A stretch of DNA of 64,000 bases from Ga0077530 sp046293075 (GCA_046293075.1 JBKBPL010000014.1:1-64000); one strand, 5' to 3'. Shown: positions 53,266 through 63,125, counted from the stretch's first letter. Notes: generated by a model from the letters alone, not told the origin. Numbers and translations: made by a program.

Positions 53266-56121
53266 CTACGCCTGCGCCCACGCGCTGATATCGACCTGCT
53301 CATCTGCGAGGTCTGGCTCTCGGCAATGCGCCAGCACGAAAGCACGAGCCGCATCGCGCAGGCGGACCGCGGCTGCGAAATCGGCACCGTCGGGCATGAT
53401 CGGTGCGCCGATGTCGACGCTGATCTGGCCGCGCCGCGGCAGCCATTGGCCGCCGCGCAGGATGGACCGCGTGCCACGAATGGCGACAGGCACGACCGGC
53501 ACCCCGGCTTGCACCGCCGCCACGAACGCCCCGAGCCGGAAGCCGAGCAGGCCCGGCATACGCACGAGCGTTCCCTCAGGGAAGGAGACGATGCGTTCGC
53601 CGGCCTTGGCCGCAAGGACGGTGGACTCCGTGTCCTCCACGCCGGCTTTCGGGTCCAGGCGATGCACGAAGAGCGTGCCAATGCGGCGCAGGAAAGGGCC
53701 GGCCACAGCCTGATGTGCAAGCTCGCCCTTGGCAACGAAGGAGAGCGGACCCGCAATGGCCGCCGACAGCACGGCGCTGTCCAGGTAGCTCGAGTGATTG
53801 GCAACCGCAATTACCCCCTTCTCCGGAACCTCGGCCTGTGCGGAAATCTCGAGCGGTGTGCCGGTAAGCCTGAACAGAGTGCGGGCCGCAGCGCCGATGA
53901 CGGCATGGCGCATATGACGGCGCGGCAGCAGCACCACGAGCGGCCACGTCAGCGTGGCGATGACTCCTACGAGAAGCCACCAATAGGCCCCATAGGCCAT
54001 GTCGCCGAACGTGCGCGCTGCCCTCTTGCAGCGATTGACAAGCCCACCGGCTTCCAGCCGGAGGAGCTGCCACCAAAGCGCTCGGTGCGGCTGGCCAAGC
54101 GCACCGGTCTCGTAAAGTGCCCGCGCCGCCGAGCGGCGGATCTTGCCGCTGGAGGTTTTTGGCACGGTGTGCGGCGGAGCGAGCAAGATCTCGTCCGGCT
54201 GCAGATCAAGGAGCGAGGTCGACGCTTCAGCAATCTTTCGCCGCAGTTCTGAGAGGTCATCGGGATCCGTGAGGCGGGTCTCGGCGAGAACGATAAGCCG
54301 TTCGGTCCCCGTGCGCGGGTCCGGGCTCGGGAACGCGGCGACGCAGCCGCGTCGCACGCCCGCAATGCCGCCCACGAACTCCTCAAGTTCATGCGGGTAG
54401 ATGTTGCGTCCGGCGCGCTTGATCATGTCCTTCGTGCGGCCGGTGATGTACACATCCCCCTCGGCGATGTAGGCGACGTCGCCGCTCTCCAGCCACTCGC
54501 CATCAAAGAGGCTGCGTGTCTTCTCCTCGTTGCGGAAATACTCCTTTGTCGCTGACGGCCCCTTGAACTGCAGGCGCCCTTCGTGGCGCTCGGGAAGCTC
54601 GCGACCGCCCTCGTCCACGATCCTTATCTCGTGACGCGGCAGCGGCCGGCCGCAGGCGACGAACTCGATGGCCGACGTGTCGCTCGGTGCCGCCGGCTGC
54701 GCGACGCCGTCGCGAGCGAGCGCGGTCCGGCTCACGCGGTCGATGATGGGAATGCGCCCGACCGGGGGAAAGGCGAGGCCGACGGAACACTCGGCCAGTC
54801 CATAGACCGGCGCCATCGCCCCGGCCTGAAAGCCGAAACGACCGAACCGCTCGGCGAAGCGGGCAATGGTCGCCGGGCTCACAGGCTCCGCACCATTCAC
54901 GACCATGCGCAAGGTGGAGAGGTCGAGCCCGGCGATGTCGTCATCACGCACGTTCTTGAGACACAGCTCGAAGGCGAAGTTGGGTGCTGCCGAGAGCGTG
55001 GCCCGGTGGCGGTGGATGGTTCGCAGCCAGCGGGCCGGGTCGGCAAGGAAGGCGAGCGGCGGCATGATCACGGTCGGCGCACCGTAATAGAGGCAGCCGA
55101 GCCAGGCACCGATCAGGCCCATATCGTGATAAAGCGGAAGCCAGCTCACGAACACATCGCTCGAGCTCGCCCCGATCGCCTCGCCCATCGCGCGGATATT
55201 GGCGAGCAGATTGGCGTGCGACAGCACGACGCCCTTGGGATCGCCGGTGCTGCCCGAGGTGTATTGAATGAGCGCCGTGGTGTCCCGGTCTGCCGGCACC
55301 GCCGAGGCCAGTGTGCCGTTGCGGCCGAGCTCGGCTGCGGTCACGACCTGCTCCAGGCTGTTCACGAGGCCTCTGAGGAGCCCACCCACCCGGCGGATCT
55401 CTTCATCGGTGACGAGAAGGCGCGCCTCGGCATTGCGCAGGATGCCCGCCTGCCGGCGCAGATGATCCTCGACCTGAGCACGCCGGAAGGGCGGGTAGAT
55501 CGGGACGGGGATCGCGCCCGCAAACAGGATGCCAAAGAATGTAGAAAAGAATGCCGCGTCTGTCGGCAGCATGATCGCAACCCGGTCGCCACGGGCGATG
55601 CCCCTCATCAGCAGGCCGTGTGCGATGGCCCGGGCATTGCGATCAAGCTCGCCATAGGTAATCGCTGTATGGGCATCATCGCTGCGCCACAACAGCACAT
55701 GGGGTCGCGAGGCGTGGCTCGCGACGTGTGCGGCCAGCATCTCGATAAGCGTGGTCGCTGCTGCCGGCTCAATCACCGGCGGCAGCGTCACGCGCGCCAT
55801 GGCCTCCAAGGCGGCTGGAGCGATCGTTGGCGATGCCGAGAGCACGCCGTCGAGCAGATCTCTCGGGGACCTGGCATCGCCAATGAGCGTGTCAGGGAGA
55901 CGAACCTTGAACTCTCGATCGATGCGCAGAAGAAGTTCTGCTCGGCCGAGACTGTCGAGGCCCACGTCCCGATCAAGATCACTGTCGAGATCAAGCCGCA
56001 GCGCACGTGCCTTGCGAGGGTAAAGCTCGACGGCAAGCTCGCGCACGATGCCGACGATGCGGGCTGAGATCGCATCCTCCCGCGCAGATGCAATGGCAGC
56101 CTGCTCCGCGGCAGAACTCAT
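53266..56121 (-). CDS. Fused acyl carrier protein - fatty acyl-AMP ligase - PlsC-type acyltransferase
   Basis: A 951-residue three-domain protein. Residues 18-95 are an acyl carrier domain with the phosphopantetheine serine S57 in G-L-D-S-L-G. Residues 120-690 are an adenylating enzyme: Y-T-S-G-S-T-G-D-P-K-G at 287-297, W-L-P-L-Y-H-D-M-G-L-I-G (fatty acyl-AMP ligase type), S-G-D-V-A near 547 and Lys660 in K-T-S-S-G-K. A membrane segment at 712-733 precedes a PlsC domain with H776-x4-D781 (NHSSYLD) and F-P-E-G-T at 847-851. It may load free fatty acid on its own ACP and transfer it to a lysolipid. The ATG at 56121 starts just before the ACP. Confidence 0.9.
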   Translation of the reverse strand: MSSAAEQAAIASAREDAISARIVGIVRELAVELYPRKARALRLDLDSDLDRDVGLDSLGRAELLLRIDREFKVRLPDTLIGDARSPRDLLDGVLSASPTIAPAALEAMARVTLPPVIEPAAATTLIEMLAAHVASHASRPHVLLWRSDDAHTAITYGELDRNARAIAHGLLMRGIARGDRVAIMLPTDAAFFSTFFGILFAGAIPVPIYPPFRRAQVEDHLRRQAGILRNAEARLLVTDEEIRRVGGLLRGLVNSLEQVVTAAELGRNGTLASAVPADRDTTALIQYTSGSTGDPKGVVLSHANLLANIRAMGEAIGASSSDVFVSWLPLYHDMGLIGAWLGCLYYGAPTVIMPPLAFLADPARWLRTIHRHRATLSAAPNFAFELCLKNVRDDDIAGLDLSTLRMVVNGAEPVSPATIARFAERFGRFGFQAGAMAPVYGLAECSVGLAFPPVGRIPIIDRVSRTALARDGVAQPAAPSDTSAIEFVACGRPLPRHEIRIVDEGGRELPERHEGRLQFKGPSATKEYFRNEEKTRSLFDGEWLESGDVAYIAEGDVYITGRTKDMIKRAGRNIYPHELEEFVGGIAGVRRGCVAAFPSPDPRTGTERLIVLAETRLTDPDDLSELRRKIAEASTSLLDLQPDEILLAPPHTVPKTSSGKIRRSAARALYETGALGQPHRALWWQLLRLEAGGLVNRCKRAARTFGDMAYGAYWWLLVGVIATLTWPLVVLLPRRHMRHAVIGAAARTLFRLTGTPLEISAQAEVPEKGVIAVANHSSYLDSAVLSAAIAGPLSFVAKGELAHQAVAGPFLRRIGTLFVHRLDPKAGVEDTESTVLAAKAGERIVSFPEGTLVRMPGLLGFRLGAFVAAVQAGVPVVPVAIRGTRSILRGGQWLPRRGQISVDIGAPIMPDGADFAAAVRLRDAARAFVLAHCREPDLADEQVDISAWAQA

Positions 56122-56242
56122 GGCGACACGCGCTCCAAATCGGCAATGCCGATCCAGACATCGCACATGGGATATCTTGAGTATCGGCACCCGCGCTGCA
56201 TACGCATAGAGAACCAAATAGTGCGCTGACGTGCCGCCCCGG

Positions 56243-56256
56243 TTGATCAACGTCAA
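56243..56256. promoter_or_regulatory. FNR/FixK-type box upstream of the ACP-ligase-acyltransferase gene
   Basis: TTGATCAACGTCAA gives arms TTGAT and GTCAA around 4 bases. It is about 128 bases (centre) upstream of the start at 56121, a long leader or a more distal promoter being required. Confidence 0.5.
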
Positions 56257-56530
56257 ACATGACGACGTGCAGGAAGCCAATCTGGCTGGTTCCGTGAGCG
56301 TCCGCACGATCGCAGCAAGGCCCCGCTCGGAGCCATCGTCAGAGAACCTCGCAGTGGCAGCAGCGTGCATCTGCGCTGAACGCGAAACCGTCGACCGCGC
56401 GGGGATCCCGGCGACGGGGAAGCTCACCCAGCTTTTCGCGAGCCCCACAGCGGTCGAGCTCTGCGCGAATGACATGAGTTAGCGCGGGCGACGCCACCCA
56501 GCTCAAGCAGGGCCGCGTGCGGGCCCAGCC

Positions 56531-56544
56531 TTGACAAGAGTCAA
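56531..56544. promoter_or_regulatory. FNR/FixK-type box upstream of the acyl-CoA synthetase gene
   Basis: TTGACAAGAGTCAA is a perfect inverted repeat TTGAC-N4-GTCAA. It ends 31 bases before the ATG at 56576; with activation at -41.5 the transcript would begin at about the ATG, so it may instead repress this gene or act on the divergent gene. Confidence 0.5.
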
Positions 56545-56575
56545 TGCCCGCTGCGTTGACGTGCGGCCTTTTCTG

Positions 56576-58456
56576 ATGATGGCTTCGAACCAGCAAACCA
56601 GCTTCATTGACCACGGCACGGCTCGCACGATCCCAGGTCTGTTCCGCGAGCGGGTCGCGAGAAGCCCGGATGCCATTGCTTATCGCGAGTGGAGCCCCGC
56701 CGCGCGGCAGTGGCAGGACTACAGCTGGCGCGACATGGCGCGGCTCGTGGGGCGTTGGCAAGCAGGCCTCAGCAGAACCGGCCTGCAGAAGGGCGATCGG
56801 GTCGCCATCCAGCTGCCCAACGGAACAGACTGGGTGGCCTTCGACATCGCGGCCATGGCCGCGGGCCTGCTCACCGTGCCCATCTACTCCCACGACGGCC
56901 TGACAAACGTCGCGCACATCCTGGCCAACTCGGGCGCACGGCTCATGGTGCTGAACACCTTCGACCAGTGGGCCGCTCTTGCGCCCCTGTCCTCCGAGTT
57001 TCCGACGCTGGAACACGTGTGGGTACGCGAAGCGGGCACGGCAGGCACATCCACGGCATCTTCCAGTGTGACCGTAGGCTCGCTGGCGGATGCCCTCCCG
57101 TCCGCTGCCGAGCCGCTCCTGGAGCCCGAGTTGTCCGCCGAAGCGACGGCGACTCTCATCTATACCTCCGGCACGACCGGGCCGCCGAAGGGCGTCATGC
57201 TCTCCCACTTTGCGATCCTATGGAACTGCGAGGCGGCAACGAAGTTCATCGCGCCCCTGCCGAGCGACGTGTTCTTGTCGTTCCTGCCGCTGGCCCACGT
57301 GTTCGAGCGGACACTCGGATACTACCTGCCCATGATGGCAGGTGCGACGGTCGCGTACGCGCGCGCCATCGAGACCTTGCGCGAGGATCTTCTCACGATC
57401 CGTCCGACAGTTCTGCTGGCCGTGCCGCGCATCTACGAGCGCATCGAGGATGGGATTCGCCAGGAAATCGGCCGCAGTGCTCTCAAAGGCGCCCTGATCC
57501 GACTGACGGCGGACATCGGCTGGCAGCGCTACGAGGCGCGCCGGCATCGGGGGCCGGCGCCCGGCCTCATCCGGCGCCTCCTGTGGCCCCTCCTCGACAA
57601 ATTCGTCGCGCGCCGCCTGCTCGGTGCTCTCGGAGGCAGTCTGCGGGTCGCCGTCAGCGGTGGCGCATCGCTGCCGCCCGACACCGCACGCTTCCTGGTG
57701 GGCCTTGGCCTGCCGCTGGTCGAAGGATATGGGCTCACCGAGGCTGCACCCGTCGTAACCGCGACGCGGCTCGGGGAAATCATGCCCGGCTCTGCTGGCC
57801 AGCCACTGCATGGTCTCGAGATCCGGCTAGGAGACCAGGACGAACTGCAGGTGCGCACGCCATCGGTCATGAAAGGCTATTGGAAGAATGAGACGGCGAC
57901 CGCCGCCGCGATCGATAAAGACGGCTGGCTGCGAACCGGTGATGTGGCTGAAATCCGCGATGGCTGGCTGTTCATAAAGGGACGGCTCGGCGAGCGGCTC
58001 GCCCTGTCGACCGGCGAGAAGGTGATGGCGAGTGCCATCGAGGCCGCGATCCGTCGCGACCCCCTGTTTGATCAGGCTTGCGTCATCGGCGAGGGGCGAC
58101 CGTGCCTCACCGCTGTCATATCCCTGAACCCAGCCCTCTGGCAGTCGGCAGCCTCCGAGCTGGGCGTCGATGTTCAGGCCCCGAACACGGCCAGTGTGGC
58201 GATCCTCGATCGGATCAACCGTTCCCTTGGCGACCTGCCCCGGCATGAGCAGGTCCGCGCCGTCCACCTGGTCGTTGAGCCATGGACGATCCCGCAGGGG
58301 CTCCTGACACCGACGCTGAAGGTCAAGCGCAAGACCGTCGAAGAGAAGTACGCCGCCGAAATCGAAGGGCTCTACGAGACACTCAGTAAAGCGCGCAAGA
58401 GCGTTGCTGCTGGTGGCGCGCTGGTCCCGCAGGGTTCCTCGGAGGGTGCGCACTGA
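56576..58456 (+). CDS. Long-chain acyl-CoA synthetase (FadD15-type AMP-dependent ligase)
   Basis: A 626-residue ANL-superfamily ligase. Y-T-S-G-T-T-G-P-P-K-G-V-M-L-S-H is the AMP/ATP motif, F-L-P-L-A-H-V-F-E-R and P-R-I-Y-E-R are typical of the FadD15/ACSL type, and G-Y-G-L-T-E-A-A-P near residue 400 is the A5 motif. It activates fatty acids with CoA. ATG at 56576 (or 56579) is chosen; residues coded further upstream run through the regulatory box. It is divergent from the fused ligase/acyltransferase, so two different fatty-acid activating routes meet at one promoter region. Confidence 0.9.
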   Translation: MMASNQQTSFIDHGTARTIPGLFRERVARSPDAIAYREWSPAARQWQDYSWRDMARLVGRWQAGLSRTGLQKGDRVAIQLPNGTDWVAFDIAAMAAGLLTVPIYSHDGLTNVAHILANSGARLMVLNTFDQWAALAPLSSEFPTLEHVWVREAGTAGTSTASSSVTVGSLADALPSAAEPLLEPELSAEATATLIYTSGTTGPPKGVMLSHFAILWNCEAATKFIAPLPSDVFLSFLPLAHVFERTLGYYLPMMAGATVAYARAIETLREDLLTIRPTVLLAVPRIYERIEDGIRQEIGRSALKGALIRLTADIGWQRYEARRHRGPAPGLIRRLLWPLLDKFVARRLLGALGGSLRVAVSGGASLPPDTARFLVGLGLPLVEGYGLTEAAPVVTATRLGEIMPGSAGQPLHGLEIRLGDQDELQVRTPSVMKGYWKNETATAAAIDKDGWLRTGDVAEIRDGWLFIKGRLGERLALSTGEKVMASAIEAAIRRDPLFDQACVIGEGRPCLTAVISLNPALWQSAASELGVDVQAPNTASVAILDRINRSLGDLPRHEQVRAVHLVVEPWTIPQGLLTPTLKVKRKTVEEKYAAEIEGLYETLSKARKSVAAGGALVPQGSSEGAH

Positions 58457-58865
58457 CTTGATGCGGCGGAACCTTAGGCGTTTGCGAAAGGGCTAAGTGA
58501 CAGGAGCCAGTAACGCGCCGTGCTTTGATCGAGATCAACGCAACTGACGCGCTGAGGAGGTCAGATTTGTTTGCCGCCGTGTAAGGGCAAGATTGGCGAA
58601 GCACGGCAGTGAACCGTCTACGGGCGCGGATCTGCCTACGCGAGGAACCAGTCTGCCCGTGACGCATGGCGGTGGGACCCGTGACCGTCCTATCCGAGCA
58701 CCCCTGGGATATCCCTAGGCGTGCGGGCGGCGCGGGTCCTGCGCTGTCGCGCGTGCTGCCGCTGGCCACGACTGACCGGAAGCAGCATCCCATTGCTGCC
58801 CTGCCGCGAGGCACAGCACACCATGACAATCGCGCTCGTTGGCGCACCGTCGGAGCGTGCGAGAG
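58457..58865. other. 409-bp intergenic region holding a perfect FNR box
   Basis: No gene is supported on either strand. The FNR-type box at 58525-58538 is the only recognised signal. A GAGGAGG at 58555-58561 is followed only by a five-codon frame from a TTG. The box is over 300 bases before the next gene, so a long leader or small RNA is possible. Confidence 0.45.
58525..58538. promoter_or_regulatory. Perfect FNR consensus box
   Basis: TTGATCGAGATCAA is exactly TTGAT-N4-ATCAA. It is the best FNR/FixK-type operator in the window. Confidence 0.7.
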
Positions 58866-59339
58866 ATGCAGACTTACCCCGTCGACATCGACCCCGAGCA
58901 GCTCGTCAACTGGGTCATGGCAGAGTGCCGGGCCCAATCGCCGACCGTCAAAGCAACCGCGAGGCGGACCACCGAAATGCGGGAGATTCCGATACGGAGA
59001 GAGCTGCACCTCGGCGACCAAGAACGCGAGGAGCTCAGCGAGATCGCCACCGTCGGCATCCTCGAAATTGCGCCGTCTGAAGCACGAAAAGGCTGGCTGC
59101 TGACCGTTCTTATCGAGGATGAGGTCGGCCCGCGTGCGCCCGATGATGACGACACCCCTGAAAGCGATGAGGAAATCGACCTCAATGACTTCTACGACGA
59201 GTTCATCCGTCCTGAGCGTGGCAATGCCTACATCATTGCCGAGGTGGAGAATGCGGCTGCCAAGGCCCGCGTGACGCGCCTGCTCAATCGCATCGAAAGG
59301 GACCTGCACGGTTCGGATCGAGGTGGCAGCAAACGCTAA
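58866..59339 (+). CDS. Conserved hypothetical protein with acidic patch, 157 aa
   Basis: A soluble protein starting MQTYPVDIDPEQLVNWVMAECRA. Residues about 95-120 form a strongly acidic run (DDDDTPESDEEIDLNDFYDEF). The last third has a helix (AAAKARVTRLLNRIERDLHG). No enzyme motif is seen and the family is not named to my knowledge. It is the first gene after the perfect FNR box and precedes the YbhB gene; a role in the same stress response is an inference from location only. Confidence 0.7.
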   Translation: MQTYPVDIDPEQLVNWVMAECRAQSPTVKATARRTTEMREIPIRRELHLGDQEREELSEIATVGILEIAPSEARKGWLLTVLIEDEVGPRAPDDDDTPESDEEIDLNDFYDEFIRPERGNAYIIAEVENAAAKARVTRLLNRIERDLHGSDRGGSKR

Positions 59340-59610
59340 CGGGACCGCGATCGCAACCGCCGGGAATGCGAACGGCCCAATGAGTCGCATTCACGACGCC
59401 CAGCAGGCGGCACGCCGCGACTTCCCGGATCAATGTGCCCTCGATCATTCGAGGCCGCTCGCGCATTGCAGTTTGGGAGAAAAGCCAAGCCGAAGTGCCT
59501 ATCGTGAGCGCCAGATGGTTATTCGCAGCGGTCAGCCGCGACATGAAGAGTGGAAGAGCTATCACCCAACGGCGCGGACATTTGTTGGGTTGGACAGAAG
59601 GTGTGCAGCG

Positions 59611-60075
59611 ATGCCCATGACGCTCAAGAGCCCTGCCTTTTCCGCCGGCGGCAACATCCCTAAGAAGTACACGTGCGATGGCGAGAATGTTTCGCCTCCC
59701 TTCGAGTGGTCGGGTGTCCCCGCAAAAACCCAAAGCCTTCTCCTCGTCTGCGACGATCCCGACACTGCACGTGGCGTGTTCCAGCACTGGGCCGCGTACA
59801 ATATCCCTCCCACCTGGACGGGCCTGAAGGAGGGCTATGGGCCCGAAACGCTGGAGGATGGCTTCCAGCAAGCCATCAACGACTTCAACAAACCTGGCTA
59901 TTACGGGCCCTGTCCGCCACGCGGCGAGAAAGCCCATTCCTATCATTTCCGACTGTCTGCTTTAAGGACCGTGCTCAATGAGGCGGGTCCTGGGGCGACG
60001 TGCGATGAGATCAAGCGGCTGGCAGCGCCTTACGAGATCACATTCATCGAACTGATCGGCTTCTATGGCAGATAG
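59611..60075 (+). CDS. YbhB/YbcL family Raf kinase inhibitor-like protein
   Basis: A 154-residue protein with the PEBP fold: M-T-L-K-S-P-A-F, then I-P-K-K-Y-T-C-D-G-E-N-V-S-P-P-F-E-W and the C-terminal G-P-C-P-P-R-G-E-K-A-H-S-Y-H-F-R. The bacterial family has unknown ligand-binding or protease/kinase inhibitor function. The start at 59611 begins at the conserved fold. It is about 270 bases after the acidic hypothetical; no other gene is seen between them. Confidence 0.9.
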   Translation: MPMTLKSPAFSAGGNIPKKYTCDGENVSPPFEWSGVPAKTQSLLLVCDDPDTARGVFQHWAAYNIPPTWTGLKEGYGPETLEDGFQQAINDFNKPGYYGPCPPRGEKAHSYHFRLSALRTVLNEAGPGATCDEIKRLAAPYEITFIELIGFYGR

Positions 60076-60301
60076 GGCGGCCGAGATCGTGGCCCGCTCG
60101 CCGCCAGCACCCTCCTTCCCTTAGCGATGATGCGCGAATGCACAGCGGCAGAATGCCCGATGCGCGCATGACAACGCCCTCGTCCGGCACGTCATCGCTG
60201 ACACGTCATCGCTGACGCTCCGCCGCGCAGACGACCTCCGATGGATCTATGATCTGCGCTTGCGTTGCGGCACGATCGGCGCGCGTTGCTTGGCATACTC
60301 G

Positions 60302-62713
60302 CTACGCGTTGGTCGCAACTTGCCGTTCGGCCTCGTTGCCAGCAACTTCTCCGGCAGTTTCCAGGCCGGCCGTTACGGCCTCCTGCACATTCTCAAGCCA
60401 GATGATCTCAAGCGCCTGGCGCACCTCGCTCGGGATGTCTTCGTAGTCCTTGCGGTTGCGTGCCGGCAACATGACGCGCTTGATGCCGGCACGCGCCGCC
60501 GCCACCACTTTTTCCTTGATCCCGCCGACAGGCAAGACAAGGCCGCGCAGGCTGATCTCGCCGGTCATGGCCGTATCGCCACGCACGGTGCGCTCAGTCA
60601 TCAACGACACGAGCGCCAGAAACATGGCTACGCCCGCGCTCGGCCCATCCTTCGGGATGGCGCCTGCTGGAACATGAACGTGGATATCGCTTTTCTCGAA
60701 GCGGGCCGGGTCAATCCCGAACTGGGCCGCGCGGTTCTTGACAATGCTGAGAGCGGCCTGCGCACTCTCGCGCATCACCTCGCCAAGCTGACCGGTCAGG
60801 ATCAGCCCTCCGGTCCCTGGAATCCGGGTCGCCTCAATGAACAAGATGTCACCGCCCGCCGGCGTCCACGCGAGGCCGGTGGCCACGCCTGGCACGCTCG
60901 TCCGCATGGCGACGTCGCTCTCGAACTGGGCCGGTCCGAGAATGGCGTGCAGGTCGCCGCTATCGATACGGATCGGTCCGCTCTGCCCTTCGGCAATGCG
61001 CACTGCCGCATGGCGAAGGGCCTTGCCGATCTCCCGCTCGAGGCTCCGCACCCCGGCTTCGCGCGTGTAGTTCTGGATGATGTCGCGCAGCGCTGCATCC
61101 GTGATCTCGACCTGCTCCGGCTGCAGCCCGTTCGCCTCCAACTGACGCCGCACCAGGTAGCGGCGGGCGATCTCCAGCTTCTCGTTTGCCGTGTAGCCAG
61201 ACAGGTTGATCACCTCCATGCGATCGCGCAATGGACCGGGGATGGTGTCGAGCATATTTGCCGTGGTTATGAAGACCACCCGGCTCAGATCGAATGGCAC
61301 GGCGAGGTAATTGTCCCGAAACGTGTGGTTCTGCTCCGGATCCAGCACCTCAAGCAGCGCCGCACTCGGATCGCCGTGGATGCCGGCACCGAGCTTGTCG
61401 ATCTCGTCGAGCATCATGACGCAGTTGCGCGCGCCGGCCTTGCGCACGGCCTGCATGATGTTGCCTGGGAGCGCACCGATGTAGGTGCGACGGTGCCCGC
61501 GGATCTCGGCCTCGTCGTGAACGCCGCCGAGGCTCACGCGGACGAATTTGCGGCCCATAGCGCGGGCGATGGACTGACCGAGCGAGGTCTTGCCCACGCC
61601 TGGCGGGCCAACGAGGCAAAGGATTGGCGCCTTGCCCTGTGGGGCCAGCTTGCGTACGGCCAGATACTCGATGATGCGCCGCTTGATCTTATCGAGACCG
61701 AAGTGGTCCGCATCGAGAATCCGCCGCGCTTCGCCGATGTCGATCGGCGCCTCTTCGGGCAAGCTCCACGGGAGCTCGATCAGCCAGTCGAGGTAGGTTC
61801 GTATCATGCCATGCTCGGCTGATGCCTCGGGCATCCGCTCGAGCCGGCGCAGCTCCTTGCGCGCGTGTTCTTCGACCTCTTTCGGCATGTGCGCTCTGGC
61901 AATCGCATCGGCGAGTCCGGCGATCTCCGCCTTGTCCTCTTCACCGAGCTGGCGTCGGATGGTCGCCAGCTGCTCGCGCAGCAGAACCTCGCGCTGTCGC
62001 TCCTCGATGGCTGCCTTGGTCTGCCGCCCGATCTCCTGCGACAGGCGCAGGACCTCGATACGCTGGGCGAGCAGCTTGGAGACCTTCTCGATGCGCGCCG
62101 TAAGGTCGATGGTCTCCAGGATCTCCTGCTTTTCCTCGGGCTTCAGGTCCATATAGGCCGTCGCAAGGTCGGCGAGCTGGTTCGCCGACGTGATCGACTG
62201 TATGGCCGCCAGCAGGTCAGGGGGGGCCTGCGGGAGGAGCTGCAAGGCCTCAATGGCCTGCCGCTGCAGATTGAGAAACCGCGCCTCGATCTCAGGGCCG
62301 TGCGCCTCCGGCTCCGGAATGAGCGCGACGCGCCCGACCAGGAATGGCCAGCCCGTGAGAAACTCCAGCACCTCGAAACGCTGCTCCCCCTGACAGACGA
62401 GGTGGTGCGTTCCGTCCGCCGCCGTCACGTAGCGGGCAAGATTGGCAACGGTGCCGACGCGATGCATGTCGGCAGGCCCCGGATCGGACACGTCCGGGTC
62501 GCGCTGCATCAGAATGCCGATCTGGCGCTGCTCCCGGACAGCCTGCTGTGCCGCAGCGACGGAGCGCGGCCGGCCAACGGTGATTGGCAGCACCAGCCCC
62601 GGAAACAGCACGGTGCTGCGGACAGGCACAATAATGAGTGCATCGGGCGGCAGCGGGGGGGCCGCTGGCGGGATCCCAGGGGCTGCTGCGCTGGCGACGT
62701 TTTCCTCAGCCAC
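60302..62713 (-). CDS. lon: ATP-dependent protease Lon
   Basis: An 803-residue protease with N-terminal LON substrate-binding domain (VPVRSTVLFPGLVLPITVGR), AAA+ domain with Walker A G-P-P-G-V-G-K-T near residue 370 and Walker B M-M-L-D-E-I-D-K, and the C-terminal S16 domain with catalytic Ser in K-D-G-P-S-A-G-V-A near 690 and Lys in G-I-K-E-K. A GTG start at 62713 is preferred, with GGTGGAGG upstream; it overlaps the Hsp20 stop codon, implying translational coupling. This is likely a second, stress-linked Lon rather than the clpX-associated housekeeping one. Confidence 0.94.
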   Translation of the reverse strand: MAEENVASAAAPGIPPAAPPLPPDALIIVPVRSTVLFPGLVLPITVGRPRSVAAAQQAVREQRQIGILMQRDPDVSDPGPADMHRVGTVANLARYVTAADGTHHLVCQGEQRFEVLEFLTGWPFLVGRVALIPEPEAHGPEIEARFLNLQRQAIEALQLLPQAPPDLLAAIQSITSANQLADLATAYMDLKPEEKQEILETIDLTARIEKVSKLLAQRIEVLRLSQEIGRQTKAAIEERQREVLLREQLATIRRQLGEEDKAEIAGLADAIARAHMPKEVEEHARKELRRLERMPEASAEHGMIRTYLDWLIELPWSLPEEAPIDIGEARRILDADHFGLDKIKRRIIEYLAVRKLAPQGKAPILCLVGPPGVGKTSLGQSIARAMGRKFVRVSLGGVHDEAEIRGHRRTYIGALPGNIMQAVRKAGARNCVMMLDEIDKLGAGIHGDPSAALLEVLDPEQNHTFRDNYLAVPFDLSRVVFITTANMLDTIPGPLRDRMEVINLSGYTANEKLEIARRYLVRRQLEANGLQPEQVEITDAALRDIIQNYTREAGVRSLEREIGKALRHAAVRIAEGQSGPIRIDSGDLHAILGPAQFESDVAMRTSVPGVATGLAWTPAGGDILFIEATRIPGTGGLILTGQLGEVMRESAQAALSIVKNRAAQFGIDPARFEKSDIHVHVPAGAIPKDGPSAGVAMFLALVSLMTERTVRGDTAMTGEISLRGLVLPVGGIKEKVVAAARAGIKRVMLPARNRKDYEDIPSEVRQALEIIWLENVQEAVTAGLETAGEVAGNEAERQVATNA

Positions 62714-63125
62714 GACTGGCCTCCACCTTATCAAGCGTAATCACGAGGCACCCGTTGCTCACCGATCGTCGGGCTTGCCTGTACTCACCGGCAGGAAGTC
62801 TCAGGCGCCGTTCGAACCGGCCCTGGGGCAACTCTAGTCGGTGAATGACCGCGGTGCGCAATTCGTTTGGCAGCACGCGCGTTCCGGAGATCACGAGTTC
62901 CGCCCCCGATATCGTCGCCTCGACTTGATCGAGGTTGACGCCGGGAAGCGCGACGAGAATGAGCACGGCGCGCGCTGTTTCCAGTATGTCGACGGGTGGC
63001 TCCCAGACCGGCAGCCGGGAGAGCGAGCCCCCCGGCCTGATGACCTCCCCAAGCAAGCGCTCGGTCCGCGCCAGCATCGCGAATGCCTCGGACCACATCC
63101 AGTCCCGGAGAAAATCGCGCTCCAT
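62706..63125 (-). CDS. Hsp20/alpha-crystallin family small heat-shock protein
   Basis: A 139-residue protein. The alpha-crystallin domain begins near P-P-V-D-I-L-E-T and has L-V-A-L-P-G-V, then G-R-F-E-R-R-L-R-L-P-A (the consensus FxRxxxLP segment) and N-G-C-L-V-I-T-L. It holds unfolded proteins and hands them to proteases or chaperones. AAAGGAGAGG precedes the ATG. Its stop overlaps the lon start, so chaperone and protease are made together. Confidence 0.9.
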   Translation of the reverse strand: MERDFLRDWMWSEAFAMLARTERLLGEVIRPGGSLSRLPVWEPPVDILETARAVLILVALPGVNLDQVEATISGAELVISGTRVLPNELRTAVIHRLELPQGRFERRLRLPAGEYRQARRSVSNGCLVITLDKVEASRG

